From an uncultured Hymenobacter sp. (lineage in GTDB: Bacteria > Bacteroidota > Bacteroidia > Cytophagales > Hymenobacteraceae): a stretch of 64,000 bases of DNA. Positions 9,126 through 17,154 of the stretch are shown here, piece after piece. Below the pieces are notes generated by a model. The model did not search any database. It saw nothing but the letters and a program-made list of their open reading frames with translations, and had not been told where the DNA came from. The stretch's first letter is position 1, and each line of letters starts with the position of its first letter. Made by a program: the position numbers and the translations under genes. The stretch is from positions 1 through 64,000 of the forward strand of contig CAJYPK010000033.1 in the NCBI GenBank assembly GCA_913776615.1, read 5' to 3'.

Positions 9126-11519
9126 ATGAATTCCCCGCTTCGTTTGCTCTTACTGGCCGGCTGCGGCCTGGCGCTGGCCCCGGCCGCCCGCGCCCAGGCT
9201 TACCAGAAAACCGCTACCGGCCTGCGCCTCAGTGCCGACTCGCTCACGGTGGAAGTGCAGTTTTACACGCCCGACATCGTGCGGGTGCTGAAGTACCCCA
9301 AGGACCGCGAAGCGGAGAAAAAGAGCCTGACCGTGGTGCTGCCGCCCGCGCCCGGCAAGCTGAAATACGGCGAGCAGAACGGCCTGGCTACCGTGGGTAG
9401 CGCCAGTACCCAGGTATCGGTGAATCGCCAAACCGGGCGGGTGAGCTTTCGCACGGCGAAGGGCCAGCCGCTGCTGAGTGAAAAGACCAGCGGTACCCGC
9501 TTCAGCGCCAAAACCGACCTTGACCAGCCCACCTACCGGGTGCGGCAGCTGTTTGAACTGGCGCCCGGCGAGGCGGTGTACGGCCTGGGCCAGCACCAGG
9601 ACGGCCACCTCAACTACCGGGGCCAGCAGGTGACTCTGAAGCAGGCCAACATGCGCATTGCCGTGCCGGTGCTGCACTCGGGCCGGGGCTATGGCGTGCT
9701 GTGGGATAATTACTCGACCACCAAATTCACCGACAACGCCCAGGCGACGGTATTCGACTCGGAAATCGGCGACTGCGCCGACTACTACGTGCTGAACGGC
9801 GGCGGCACGGCCGACGGCGTAATTGCCCGCTACCGCCAGCTCACCGGCCAGGCCCCCATGTTTCCGCGCTGGACGCTGGGCTTCTGGCAAAGCAAGGAGC
9901 GCTACAAAAGCCAGGACGAGACGGTGGGCGTGGTGGAAAAATACCGCGCCCTGGGCGTGCCGCTCGACGGCATCGTGCAGGACTGGCAGTACTGGGGCGA
10001 AAACAACGACTACTGGAACTCCACCGAGTTTGGCAACCCGCGCTTTCCCGACCCGCAGGGCATGGTCAACGCGGTGCATAAGCTGCACGCCCACCAGATT
10101 ATCTCGGTGTGGCCCTCCTTCGGCAAGAAAACCAAGCCTTACCAGGAGTTAGCCAGCAAGGACATGCTGTTCGACTTCATCACCTGGCCGCGCACGCCCC
10201 ACGTGAAGGTGTACGATGCCTTCGACCCGGCGGCCCGCGATATTTATTGGAAGTACCTGAACGCCGGTATTTTCAAGCTGGGCATGGATGGGTGGTGGCT
10301 CGACGCGACCGAACCCGACCAGGTGCAGCCCTTCGACACCGACGACGACAACGAAACCGCCCTGGGCTCCTTTCGCCGGGTGCGCAACGCCTTCCCGCTG
10401 CTGACCACCGGCGGGGTGTACGAGCACCAGCGCCAGGCCAGCCGCGACAAGCGGGTGTTCATCCTCACCCGCTCGGCCTTCGCCGGGCAGCAGCGCAACG
10501 GCACCATGCTGTGGTCGGGCGACGTCGATTCGCGTTGGGACGTGCTGGCCAAGCAAATCCCCGCCGCCCTCAGCCTGAGCCTGGCCGGGCTGCCGTACTG
10601 GAACAGCGACATCGGCGGCTTTTTCCCCAGCGGGCAGTATCCGAAGGGCGTGAAGGACCCGGCCTTCTGGGAGCTGTACACCCGCTGGCAGCAGTTTGCG
10701 GCCCTCACGCCCATGATGCGCAGCCACGGCGAGTACACGCCCCGCGAGATCTACCAGTTTGGCGAGCGAGGCACCTGGGCCTTCGACGCCCAGGCCAAAT
10801 TTATCGACCTGCGCTACCGCCTGCAACCCTACCTCTACTCGCTCATGGGGCAGGTGACGCAGCAGGCCGGCACGCCCATGCGCGCCCTGGCGATGGACTT
10901 TGCCCACGACCCGCAGGTGCGCGATATGGGCAGCGAATACATGTTCGGCCCCGCCTTCTTGGTGCGGCCCGTCACGGAGGCGCAGTACGTGAACCGGCCC
11001 GACAAGAACAACCCCGTGCCGGCCGATTTTGCCCAAATCAAGCGCGTGGGCGTGTACCTGCCCGTCGGGGCCGCCTGGGTTGATTTCTGGACCGGCCAGC
11101 GCCAGGCCGGCGGCCAAACCGTGCAGCGCGAGACGCCCATCGACCTGCTGCCGCTCTACGTGCGGGCCGGCTCGGTACTGCCGCTGGGGCCGCGCCAGCA
11201 GTACACCGGCGAGAAGGCGGGTGCGCCGCTTGAAATCCGGGTGTACCCCGGGGCCGATGGCGAGTTTACGCTCTACGAGGACGAAAACGACAATTACAAC
11301 TACGAGCAGGGCGCGTTTGCCACGATACGAATGCGCTGGAATGATAAGGCCCGGCAGCTGACTTTCGACGACCGCGCCGGCTCCTTCCCGGGGATGCCGG
11401 CCCGCCGCACCTTCCGCGTGGTGGTGGTCGATGCGCAGCACGGCACCGGGGTAGGGGCCGACGATGCGCCGGCCAGGGAAGTGAGTTATGCTGGTAAAAA
11501 GTTGACAGTAAAACTATAA
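9126..11519 (+). CDS. GH31 alpha-glycosidase (alpha-xylosidase/alpha-glucosidase type)
   Basis: Retaining alpha-glycosidase of family GH31, exported by a signal peptide (LLLLAGCGLALAPAARAQA). It shows the N-terminal beta-sandwich (YGLGQHQDGHLNYRG, about 152-166), then the (beta/alpha)8 core: PRWTLGFWQSKERY, GIVQDWQYWG (282-291), and DGWWLDATEPD with nucleophile Asp393. NGTMLWSGDVDSRW places the acid/base at Asp466. A C-terminal beta-sandwich with LPLYVRAGSVLPLG completes the usual layout. Bacteroidota enzymes of this look are often alpha-xylosidases, but alpha-glucosidase or alpha-galactosidase activity cannot be excluded. It sits between the GH29 and GH43 genes; a palindromic repeat follows it. 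Confidence 0.88.
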   Translation: MNSPLRLLLLAGCGLALAPAARAQAYQKTATGLRLSADSLTVEVQFYTPDIVRVLKYPKDREAEKKSLTVVLPPAPGKLKYGEQNGLATVGSASTQVSVNRQTGRVSFRTAKGQPLLSEKTSGTRFSAKTDLDQPTYRVRQLFELAPGEAVYGLGQHQDGHLNYRGQQVTLKQANMRIAVPVLHSGRGYGVLWDNYSTTKFTDNAQATVFDSEIGDCADYYVLNGGGTADGVIARYRQLTGQAPMFPRWTLGFWQSKERYKSQDETVGVVEKYRALGVPLDGIVQDWQYWGENNDYWNSTEFGNPRFPDPQGMVNAVHKLHAHQIISVWPSFGKKTKPYQELASKDMLFDFITWPRTPHVKVYDAFDPAARDIYWKYLNAGIFKLGMDGWWLDATEPDQVQPFDTDDDNETALGSFRRVRNAFPLLTTGGVYEHQRQASRDKRVFILTRSAFAGQQRNGTMLWSGDVDSRWDVLAKQIPAALSLSLAGLPYWNSDIGGFFPSGQYPKGVKDPAFWELYTRWQQFAALTPMMRSHGEYTPREIYQFGERGTWAFDAQAKFIDLRYRLQPYLYSLMGQVTQQAGTPMRALAMDFAHDPQVRDMGSEYMFGPAFLVRPVTEAQYVNRPDKNNPVPADFAQIKRVGVYLPVGAAWVDFWTGQRQAGGQTVQRETPIDLLPLYVRAGSVLPLGPRQQYTGEKAGAPLEIRVYPGADGEFTLYEDENDNYNYEQGAFATIRMRWNDKARQLTFDDRAGSFPGMPARRTFRVVVVDAQHGTGVGADDAPAREVSYAGKKLTVKL

Positions 11520-11550
11520 AGTGCAATTATTTGGATTGAATAAAAATGAT

Positions 11551-11633
11551 TGTCATTGCGAGCGCAGCGAAACAATCGCACCCGAACGGCGAGGCTCAAC
11601 AGGTGCGATTACTTCGCTGCGCTCGCAATGACA
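11551..11633. repeat. REP-like palindromic element, copy 1
   Basis: Two 32-nt arms (11551-11582 and 11602-11633) are near-perfect inverted copies, beginning TGTCATTGCGAGCGCAGCGA, around a 19-nt loop. Further copies are at 19145-19234 and 60865-60946. It sits between the GH31 and GH43 genes and could stabilise or divide the transcript. Confidence 0.85.
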
Positions 11634-11709
11634 GCCGTCTTTAAATAGGCAAACGACTCAAAATAAGCTGATTCTTAATAAAGCCCGCTTTTCTATTTTA
11701 CCCTACTTA

Positions 11710-13887
11710 ATGAAACGCCCCTTTGCCCTGCTGCTGAGCGCCCTGGCGCTGGCCGCGCCGGCCGCCGCCCAGTCGCCTAAAGCTGCTAAGACCCCCGCCA
11801 AGGCTACCCCGGCTTCGCCCTACAGCGCCTACCTGTTTGCCTACTTCACCGGCAACGACAACAAGAAGCAGGAGGAAGCCATCCGCTTCGCCCTCAGCCC
11901 CGATGGCTACCACTACTCAGCCCTGAACGGCGACCGGCCCATTATCAGCTCGGCCGCCATCAGCGAGACGGGCGGCGTGCGCGACCCGCACATTTTGCGC
12001 GGGGCCGACGGCAAGACCTTTTACATGGTGGCCACCGACATGGTCTCGGCCAAGGGCTGGAACTCGAACCGGGGCATGGTGCTGCTGAAATCGACCGACC
12101 TGATCAACTGGACGCACAGCGCCATCAATTTTCAGAAGAAATACGCCAAGCAGGACGACCTCAAGCGGGTGTGGGCGCCGCAGACCATCTACGACGCCAA
12201 GGCGGGCAAGTACATGATTTACTTCTCGCTGCAATACGGCTCGGAGCCCGATAAAATCTACTACGCCTACGCCAACAAGGACTTTACCGACCTCGAAGGC
12301 GAGCCCAAGCAGCTGTTTTTCTCGCCCACCAACGGCTCGTGCATCGACGGCGACATCGTGGCCAAGGATGGGAAGTACTACCTGTTTTTCAAGACCGAGG
12401 GCAACGGCAACGGCATCAAGGTAGCCGTGTCGGACAAGCTCACCGAGGGCTACGTGCTGCGCGACCAGTACGTGCAGCAAACCAAGAGCCCGGTGGAGGG
12501 CGCGGGTACGTTCAAGCTGAATAACTCGCCCGACTACATCCTGATGTACGACATGTACATGAGCGGCAAGTACCAGTTTACCCGCACCCGCGACCTGGAG
12601 CATTTCACGGTGGTAGACCAGGACATCAGCATGAATTTTCACCCGCGCCACGGCACGGTGCTGCCCATCACGGCTGCCGAGGCCAGCCGGCTGGCCCAGC
12701 GCTGGCTCGCGCCCGCCGACGTGCTGCTAACCGCCCAGAACCCCGCCCTGCGCCCGCTCAACACGGTGGTAGACAGCGCCGCCGGCAAAGTAGCCTTCCT
12801 GGCCCTGCCCGATACCAAGGTGCAGGCGCTCGACCTGCAAATCAAAAACCCCCTGCTGCCCGTGTCGCCCAGCGGCCCGCAGAACTTTGCCAAAGGCCCC
12901 GTGACCTACACGGTAGGGCAGGGGGCGACCAAGCGCGCTTATAAAGTGAGCGTGACCGAAACCCACAACCCCGCGCTGCCCGGCTACTTCGCCGACCCCG
13001 ACATTCTGTATTCGCAGAAAGACAAGAAGTTTTACCTCTACCCCACGAGCGACGGCTTCACGAGCTGGTCGGGCACCTACTTCAAGGCGTTTTCCTCGCC
13101 CGACCTAGTGCACTGGAAAGATGAGGGCGTAATCCTGGACCTGCCCAAGGACGTGAGCTGGTCGAAGAAGAGCGCCTGGGCCCCCACCATCGTCGAGCAG
13201 AAAACGCCCAGCGGCTACAAGTACGCCTACTACTTCTGCGCGGGCGCCAAGATTGGCGTGGCGTTGTCGGACAGCCCCACCGGGCCGTTCAAAGACTCGG
13301 GCCAGCCCCTGCTCGACAAGCTGCCCGAGGGCGTGAAGGGCGGCCAGCAAATCGACCCCGCCGCCTTCCGCGACCCCAAAACCGGCAAGCTGTACTTGTA
13401 CTGGGGCAACGGCTACATGGCCGGGGCCGAGCTCAGCGACGACCTGACCAGCCTCAAGCCCGGCACCACCCAGGTGATGACGCCCGACGGCACGTTCCGC
13501 GAAGGAGCTTACGCCTTTTACCGCAACGGCAAGTATTACTTTATGTGGAGCGAAGACGACACCCGCAGCCCCAACTACCAGGTGCGCTACGGCACGTCCG
13601 ACACGCCGCTGGGCAAGATTGCGGTGCCGGCCAATAACCTCGTAATCAGCAAAGACCCCGCCGCTGGCATCTACGGCACGGGCCACAACTCGGTCATCCA
13701 GGTGCCCGGCCGCGACGAGTGGTACCTCGTGTACCACCGCTTCACTTACCCCCAGGGCATCAAGATGGGCGGCGACGCGGGCTTCCACCGCGAAGTGTGC
13801 ATCGATAAGCTGGAATTCAACGCCGACGGCAGCATCAAGCCGGTGAAGCCCACCCACGCGGGCATTCAGCCGGTGAAACTTAACTAG
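11710..13887 (+). CDS. secreted protein with two GH43 domains in tandem
   Basis: Signal peptide (MKRPFALLLSALALAAPAAAQ) followed by two five-bladed GH43 propellers. Domain 1 (about 40-330) has GGVRDPHIL with the base Asp92, KRVWAPQTIYD, CIDGDIVAKDGKYYLFFKTE and SPVEGAGTF. Domain 2 (about 425-725) has GYFADPDILYSQ, SAWAPTIVEQ, QIDPAAFRDPKTGKLYLYWG, FREGAYAFYRNGKYYFMWSE and GTGHNSV. Both keep the Asp/Asp/Glu set expected for catalysis. GH43 enzymes remove arabinofuranose, xylose or beta-1,3-galactose; which applies is not visible. A linker (about 330-425) joins them. The gene begins 190 nt after the GH31 stop, past the REP-like element. Confidence 0.88.
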   Translation: MKRPFALLLSALALAAPAAAQSPKAAKTPAKATPASPYSAYLFAYFTGNDNKKQEEAIRFALSPDGYHYSALNGDRPIISSAAISETGGVRDPHILRGADGKTFYMVATDMVSAKGWNSNRGMVLLKSTDLINWTHSAINFQKKYAKQDDLKRVWAPQTIYDAKAGKYMIYFSLQYGSEPDKIYYAYANKDFTDLEGEPKQLFFSPTNGSCIDGDIVAKDGKYYLFFKTEGNGNGIKVAVSDKLTEGYVLRDQYVQQTKSPVEGAGTFKLNNSPDYILMYDMYMSGKYQFTRTRDLEHFTVVDQDISMNFHPRHGTVLPITAAEASRLAQRWLAPADVLLTAQNPALRPLNTVVDSAAGKVAFLALPDTKVQALDLQIKNPLLPVSPSGPQNFAKGPVTYTVGQGATKRAYKVSVTETHNPALPGYFADPDILYSQKDKKFYLYPTSDGFTSWSGTYFKAFSSPDLVHWKDEGVILDLPKDVSWSKKSAWAPTIVEQKTPSGYKYAYYFCAGAKIGVALSDSPTGPFKDSGQPLLDKLPEGVKGGQQIDPAAFRDPKTGKLYLYWGNGYMAGAELSDDLTSLKPGTTQVMTPDGTFREGAYAFYRNGKYYFMWSEDDTRSPNYQVRYGTSDTPLGKIAVPANNLVISKDPAAGIYGTGHNSVIQVPGRDEWYLVYHRFTYPQGIKMGGDAGFHREVCIDKLEFNADGSIKPVKPTHAGIQPVKLN

Positions 13888-13928
13888 CCCGCGAGGCCGG
13901 TCCCGCGCCGGCCTCCTTCCTTTTCCTT

Positions 13929-15866
13929 ATGTCGACTATGCGTTTTTCCTGCCTGTTGATTCTCGTTGGTATGAGTACTGCTGCCCGGGCGGCCGACCCC
14001 ATCCAGATCGCCAGCCCCGACGGGGCCGTGCGCGTAACCGTGGCCCTGGCCGCCGGGGGGCGCCCCACCTACGCCGTGCGCTACCGCGAGGCCGAGCTGC
14101 TGCGGCCCTCGCGCCTGGGCGTGCAGCTGGCTGGGGCCGACCTCAGTCAGAACCTGACCCTGCAAAGCGCCGGTAAAACGGAAGCCATCACCGACGCCTA
14201 CGACCTGGCTACCGACAAGCGCGCCCACTGCCGCTACGCGGCCAACCGGCGCGTCATCCGCTTTGCGGGCGCGGCCGGGCCGACGCTGAGCGTGGTGTTC
14301 CAGGTATCGAACGACGGGGTGGCGTTTCAGTACCTGCTGGAAGGCAAGGCGAAGGACGTGCAGAAGATGACGGCCGAGAAAACCACCTTCCACCTGCCGG
14401 CGGCGGCCAAGGGCTGGCTGCATCCGCACGCCAAAGCCCAGACCGGCTGGGCCAAAACCCAGCCCTCGTACGAGGAATACTACCAGATGGGCATCGCGGC
14501 CGGCACGCCCTCCACGCTGGGGCAGGGGTGGTCGTTCCCGGCCTTGTTTGAGGCCGGCGGGCACTGGGTGCTGCTCACCGAGGCCGGCATGGGCCGCACT
14601 TATTGCGGCAGCCACCTGGCCCACGCCGCGCCCGATGCCGAGTACGGCGTCGCCTTTGCCCAGGAGCCCGAGCGCACCACGCCCGAGGCCGCGCTGCTGC
14701 CCGAAGGCCGCCTGCCCTGGCGCTCGCCCTGGCGCGTGGTGGAAGTCGGCCCCTCGCTGGCCCCGCTCGTCGAATCGACGCTGACCACCGACCTGAGCGC
14801 CCCCGCCAAGGCCCAGCCCGGGGCCGTGGGCCAGCCGGGCAAGGCGTCGTGGTCGTGGGTGCTGCTCGGCGACGGCCAGACGACTTACGACGTGCAGCGC
14901 CAGTTTATCGACTACGCGGCCGCCATGCGCTGGGATTACTGCCTGGTCGATGCGCTCTGGGACAAGCAGATCGGCTACGATAAGATGCAGGAGCTGGCGG
15001 CCTACGCCCGCTCCAAAAACGTGGGCCTGCTGGCGTGGTACAACTCCAACGGCCACTGGAACGAGGCCCCCCAGACGCCGACCAACGTCCTGTTCGACCC
15101 CGCCAGCCGGCGCCAGGAGTTTGCCCGCTTGCAGCAGATGGGCATCAAGGGCGTGAAAATCGACTTCTTCGGCGGCGACGGGCAGTCGTTTATGAATTAC
15201 TACCAGGACCTGCTCACCGACGCCGCCCAGGCGGGGCTGCTCGTCAACTTCCACGGCACCACCATCCCGCGCGGCTGGCACCGGACCTATCCCAACCTGA
15301 TGACGATGGAGGCCGTGCGCGGCTTCGAATTCCTGACCTTCGACCAGGCCAACACCGACCAGGAGCCCACCCACTGCGCGGTGCTGCCCTTCACCCGCAA
15401 CGCCGTGGGGCCGATGGACTTCACGCCGATGGCCTTCTCCGAAATCCGGGGCAAGCAGCGCCGCACTTCCAACGCCTTCGAGCTGGCCCTGTCGGTGCTG
15501 TTTCAGTCGGGCATTCAGCACTACGCCGAAATTCCGGCGGGTATGGCGGCCCAGCCGGCCTACGTGCAGGACTTCGTGCGCAACCTGCCCAAGCGCTGGG
15601 ACGACGTGAAATTTCTCGACGGCTACCCCGGCCAGTTTGCCGTGCTGGCCCGGCAGGCGGGCGGCCGCTGGTACGTGGCCGGCATCAACGCCACCGACGC
15701 CCCCAAGGAAGTCGTCCTCGACCTGGCGAAGCTGGGCCTGAGTACCGGCACCCTCATCACCGACGGCGACACCAACCGCAGCTTCCGCACCCAACCAGTG
15801 GGTAATAGCTCGCTCCGCCTCACCCTCCCCGCCCGCGGCGGCTTCGTCGTGCAGCCGAAAATGTAG
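13929..15866 (+). CDS. GH97 alpha-glycosidase, probably retaining alpha-galactosidase type
   Basis: Exported 645-residue enzyme of family GH97, with an N-terminal beta-sandwich (about 25-290) and a (beta/alpha)8 barrel. The barrel strand KGVKIDFFGGDGQ puts an Asp at residue 412, close to the nucleophile Asp of the characterised retaining GH97 alpha-galactosidase, while inverting SusB-type enzymes use Glu bases. GLLVNFHGTTIPRGWHRTYPN and MEAVRGFEF are further GH97 hallmarks. Some retaining members also act on beta-L-arabinopyranose. Two in-frame ATGs (13929 and 13938) are equally possible starts. It lies 41 nt after the GH43 gene. Family sure; mechanism and sugar inferred. Confidence 0.87.
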   Translation: MSTMRFSCLLILVGMSTAARAADPIQIASPDGAVRVTVALAAGGRPTYAVRYREAELLRPSRLGVQLAGADLSQNLTLQSAGKTEAITDAYDLATDKRAHCRYAANRRVIRFAGAAGPTLSVVFQVSNDGVAFQYLLEGKAKDVQKMTAEKTTFHLPAAAKGWLHPHAKAQTGWAKTQPSYEEYYQMGIAAGTPSTLGQGWSFPALFEAGGHWVLLTEAGMGRTYCGSHLAHAAPDAEYGVAFAQEPERTTPEAALLPEGRLPWRSPWRVVEVGPSLAPLVESTLTTDLSAPAKAQPGAVGQPGKASWSWVLLGDGQTTYDVQRQFIDYAAAMRWDYCLVDALWDKQIGYDKMQELAAYARSKNVGLLAWYNSNGHWNEAPQTPTNVLFDPASRRQEFARLQQMGIKGVKIDFFGGDGQSFMNYYQDLLTDAAQAGLLVNFHGTTIPRGWHRTYPNLMTMEAVRGFEFLTFDQANTDQEPTHCAVLPFTRNAVGPMDFTPMAFSEIRGKQRRTSNAFELALSVLFQSGIQHYAEIPAGMAAQPAYVQDFVRNLPKRWDDVKFLDGYPGQFAVLARQAGGRWYVAGINATDAPKEVVLDLAKLGLSTGTLITDGDTNRSFRTQPVGNSSLRLTLPARGGFVVQPKM

Positions 15867-15888
15867 GGTAAGCTTCAGCTTGCCCCAC
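15863..15888. repeat. short GTAGGGTAAGCTT repeat, copy 1
   Basis: GTAGGGTAAGCTTCAGCTTG with trailing CCCCAC overlaps the GH97 stop codon. A near-identical copy lies at 52635-52660 and a half copy at 53446-53464. GGGTAAGCT and AGCTTGCCC can pair as a small hairpin. Confidence 0.6.
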
Positions 15889-15953
15889 GCCCCACCAGCC
15901 ACACCCCACTCTATCCTCCCAGCTTCAAAAATAAATAACTGCAAATCGTAAAA

Positions 15954-17150
15954 ATGAAAGCCTTGTCCGGTATTCGCCGCCAAAAATCCTCCGCCCAACT
16001 CCTCACCGCCGCCCTACTAGCCGCCACCACGCTGCTAAGCACCAGCTGCGCCACCGCCCAGCAAGCCAGCCCCAGCACGACCACCTCCCAGCCCAAGCCC
16101 AAACCCGCCGAAGTCCTCGCCCTGCTCACCAAGGTCAACGACCACTGGCAGGCCACGCACCCGGCCCAGGTGCGCTCGTTCTGGGACCACGCGGCCTACC
16201 AGACCGGCAACATGGCCGCCTACGCGGTGACCAAAAACGACAAGTACCGGCAGTACGCCGAAGACTGGGCGGTGTTCAACAACTGGCAGGGCGCGACGTC
16301 CACCGACAAGGCCAACTGGAAGTACAAGTACGGCGAAACGCCCGAGTACGTGCTCTTCGGCGACTGGCAGATCTGCTTTCAGACTTACGTTGATTTGTAC
16401 AAGCTCAAGCCCGAGCCCATCCGCATCGCCCGCGCCCGCGAGGTGATGGAGTACGAGATGAGCACGCCCCAAAACGACTACTGGTGGTGGGCCGACGGCC
16501 TCTACATGGTGATGCCGGTGATGACCAAGCTCTACGGCGTAACCAAAAACCCGCAGTACCTGGCGAAGCTGCACGAGTACTTCGGCTACGCCAACTCCAT
16601 TATGTACGACCCCGAAACCGGCCTCTACTACCGCGACGCCAAGTACGTGTACCCGCAGCACAAGTCGGCCAACGGGCTCAAGGACTTCTGGGCGCGGGGC
16701 GACGGTTGGGTGTTTGCCGGGCTGGCCCGGGTGCTGGCCGAGCTGCCCGCCGCCGACCCGCACCGCGGCGAGTACCTGAGTAAGTACCAGGGCCTGGCCG
16801 CCGCCCTCCAGAAAGCCCAGCAGCCCGAAGGCTACTGGACCCGCAGCCTGCTCGACCCCGCCCACGCCCCCGGCCCCGAAACCAGCGGCACCGCCTTCAA
16901 CACCTACGCCTACCTCTGGGGTATCAACCACGGCGTGCTGGACAAGAAAACCTACCTGCCCACCGCCATGAAGGGCTGGCAGTACCTCACCACCACGGCC
17001 GTGCAGCCCGACGGCACCGTGGGCTACGTGCAGCCCATCGGCGAGAAGGCCATTCCCGGCCAGGTGGTGGACAAAAACTCGACGGCCAATTTTGGGGTCG
17101 GAGCCTTCCTGCTGGCGGCCAGCGAGATGTACCACTTCACTAAAAAATAA
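15954..17150 (+). CDS. GH105 unsaturated uronyl hydrolase, lipoprotein
   Basis: Predicted to hydrolyse unsaturated uronic acid from the non-reducing end of oligosaccharides made by lyases. The N-terminus (ALLAATTLLSTSC) looks like a lipoprotein signal with Cys27. The (alpha/alpha)6 barrel shows GH105 landmarks: AYQTGNMAAYAVT, NDYWWWADGLYMVMPVM with the catalytic-type Asp in WADGLY, LYYRDAKYVYP, and FWARGDGWVFAGLARVL. Length of 398 residues is standard. The presence of this enzyme implies that a polysaccharide lyase acts upstream of it; the BNR_4 protein at 37.2 kb is a candidate partner. It lies 87 nt after GH97 and 4 nt before the next GH51 gene. Confidence 0.88.
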   Translation: MKALSGIRRQKSSAQLLTAALLAATTLLSTSCATAQQASPSTTTSQPKPKPAEVLALLTKVNDHWQATHPAQVRSFWDHAAYQTGNMAAYAVTKNDKYRQYAEDWAVFNNWQGATSTDKANWKYKYGETPEYVLFGDWQICFQTYVDLYKLKPEPIRIARAREVMEYEMSTPQNDYWWWADGLYMVMPVMTKLYGVTKNPQYLAKLHEYFGYANSIMYDPETGLYYRDAKYVYPQHKSANGLKDFWARGDGWVFAGLARVLAELPAADPHRGEYLSKYQGLAAALQKAQQPEGYWTRSLLDPAHAPGPETSGTAFNTYAYLWGINHGVLDKKTYLPTAMKGWQYLTTTAVQPDGTVGYVQPIGEKAIPGQVVDKNSTANFGVGAFLLAASEMYHFTKK

Positions 17151-17154
17151 TCGC

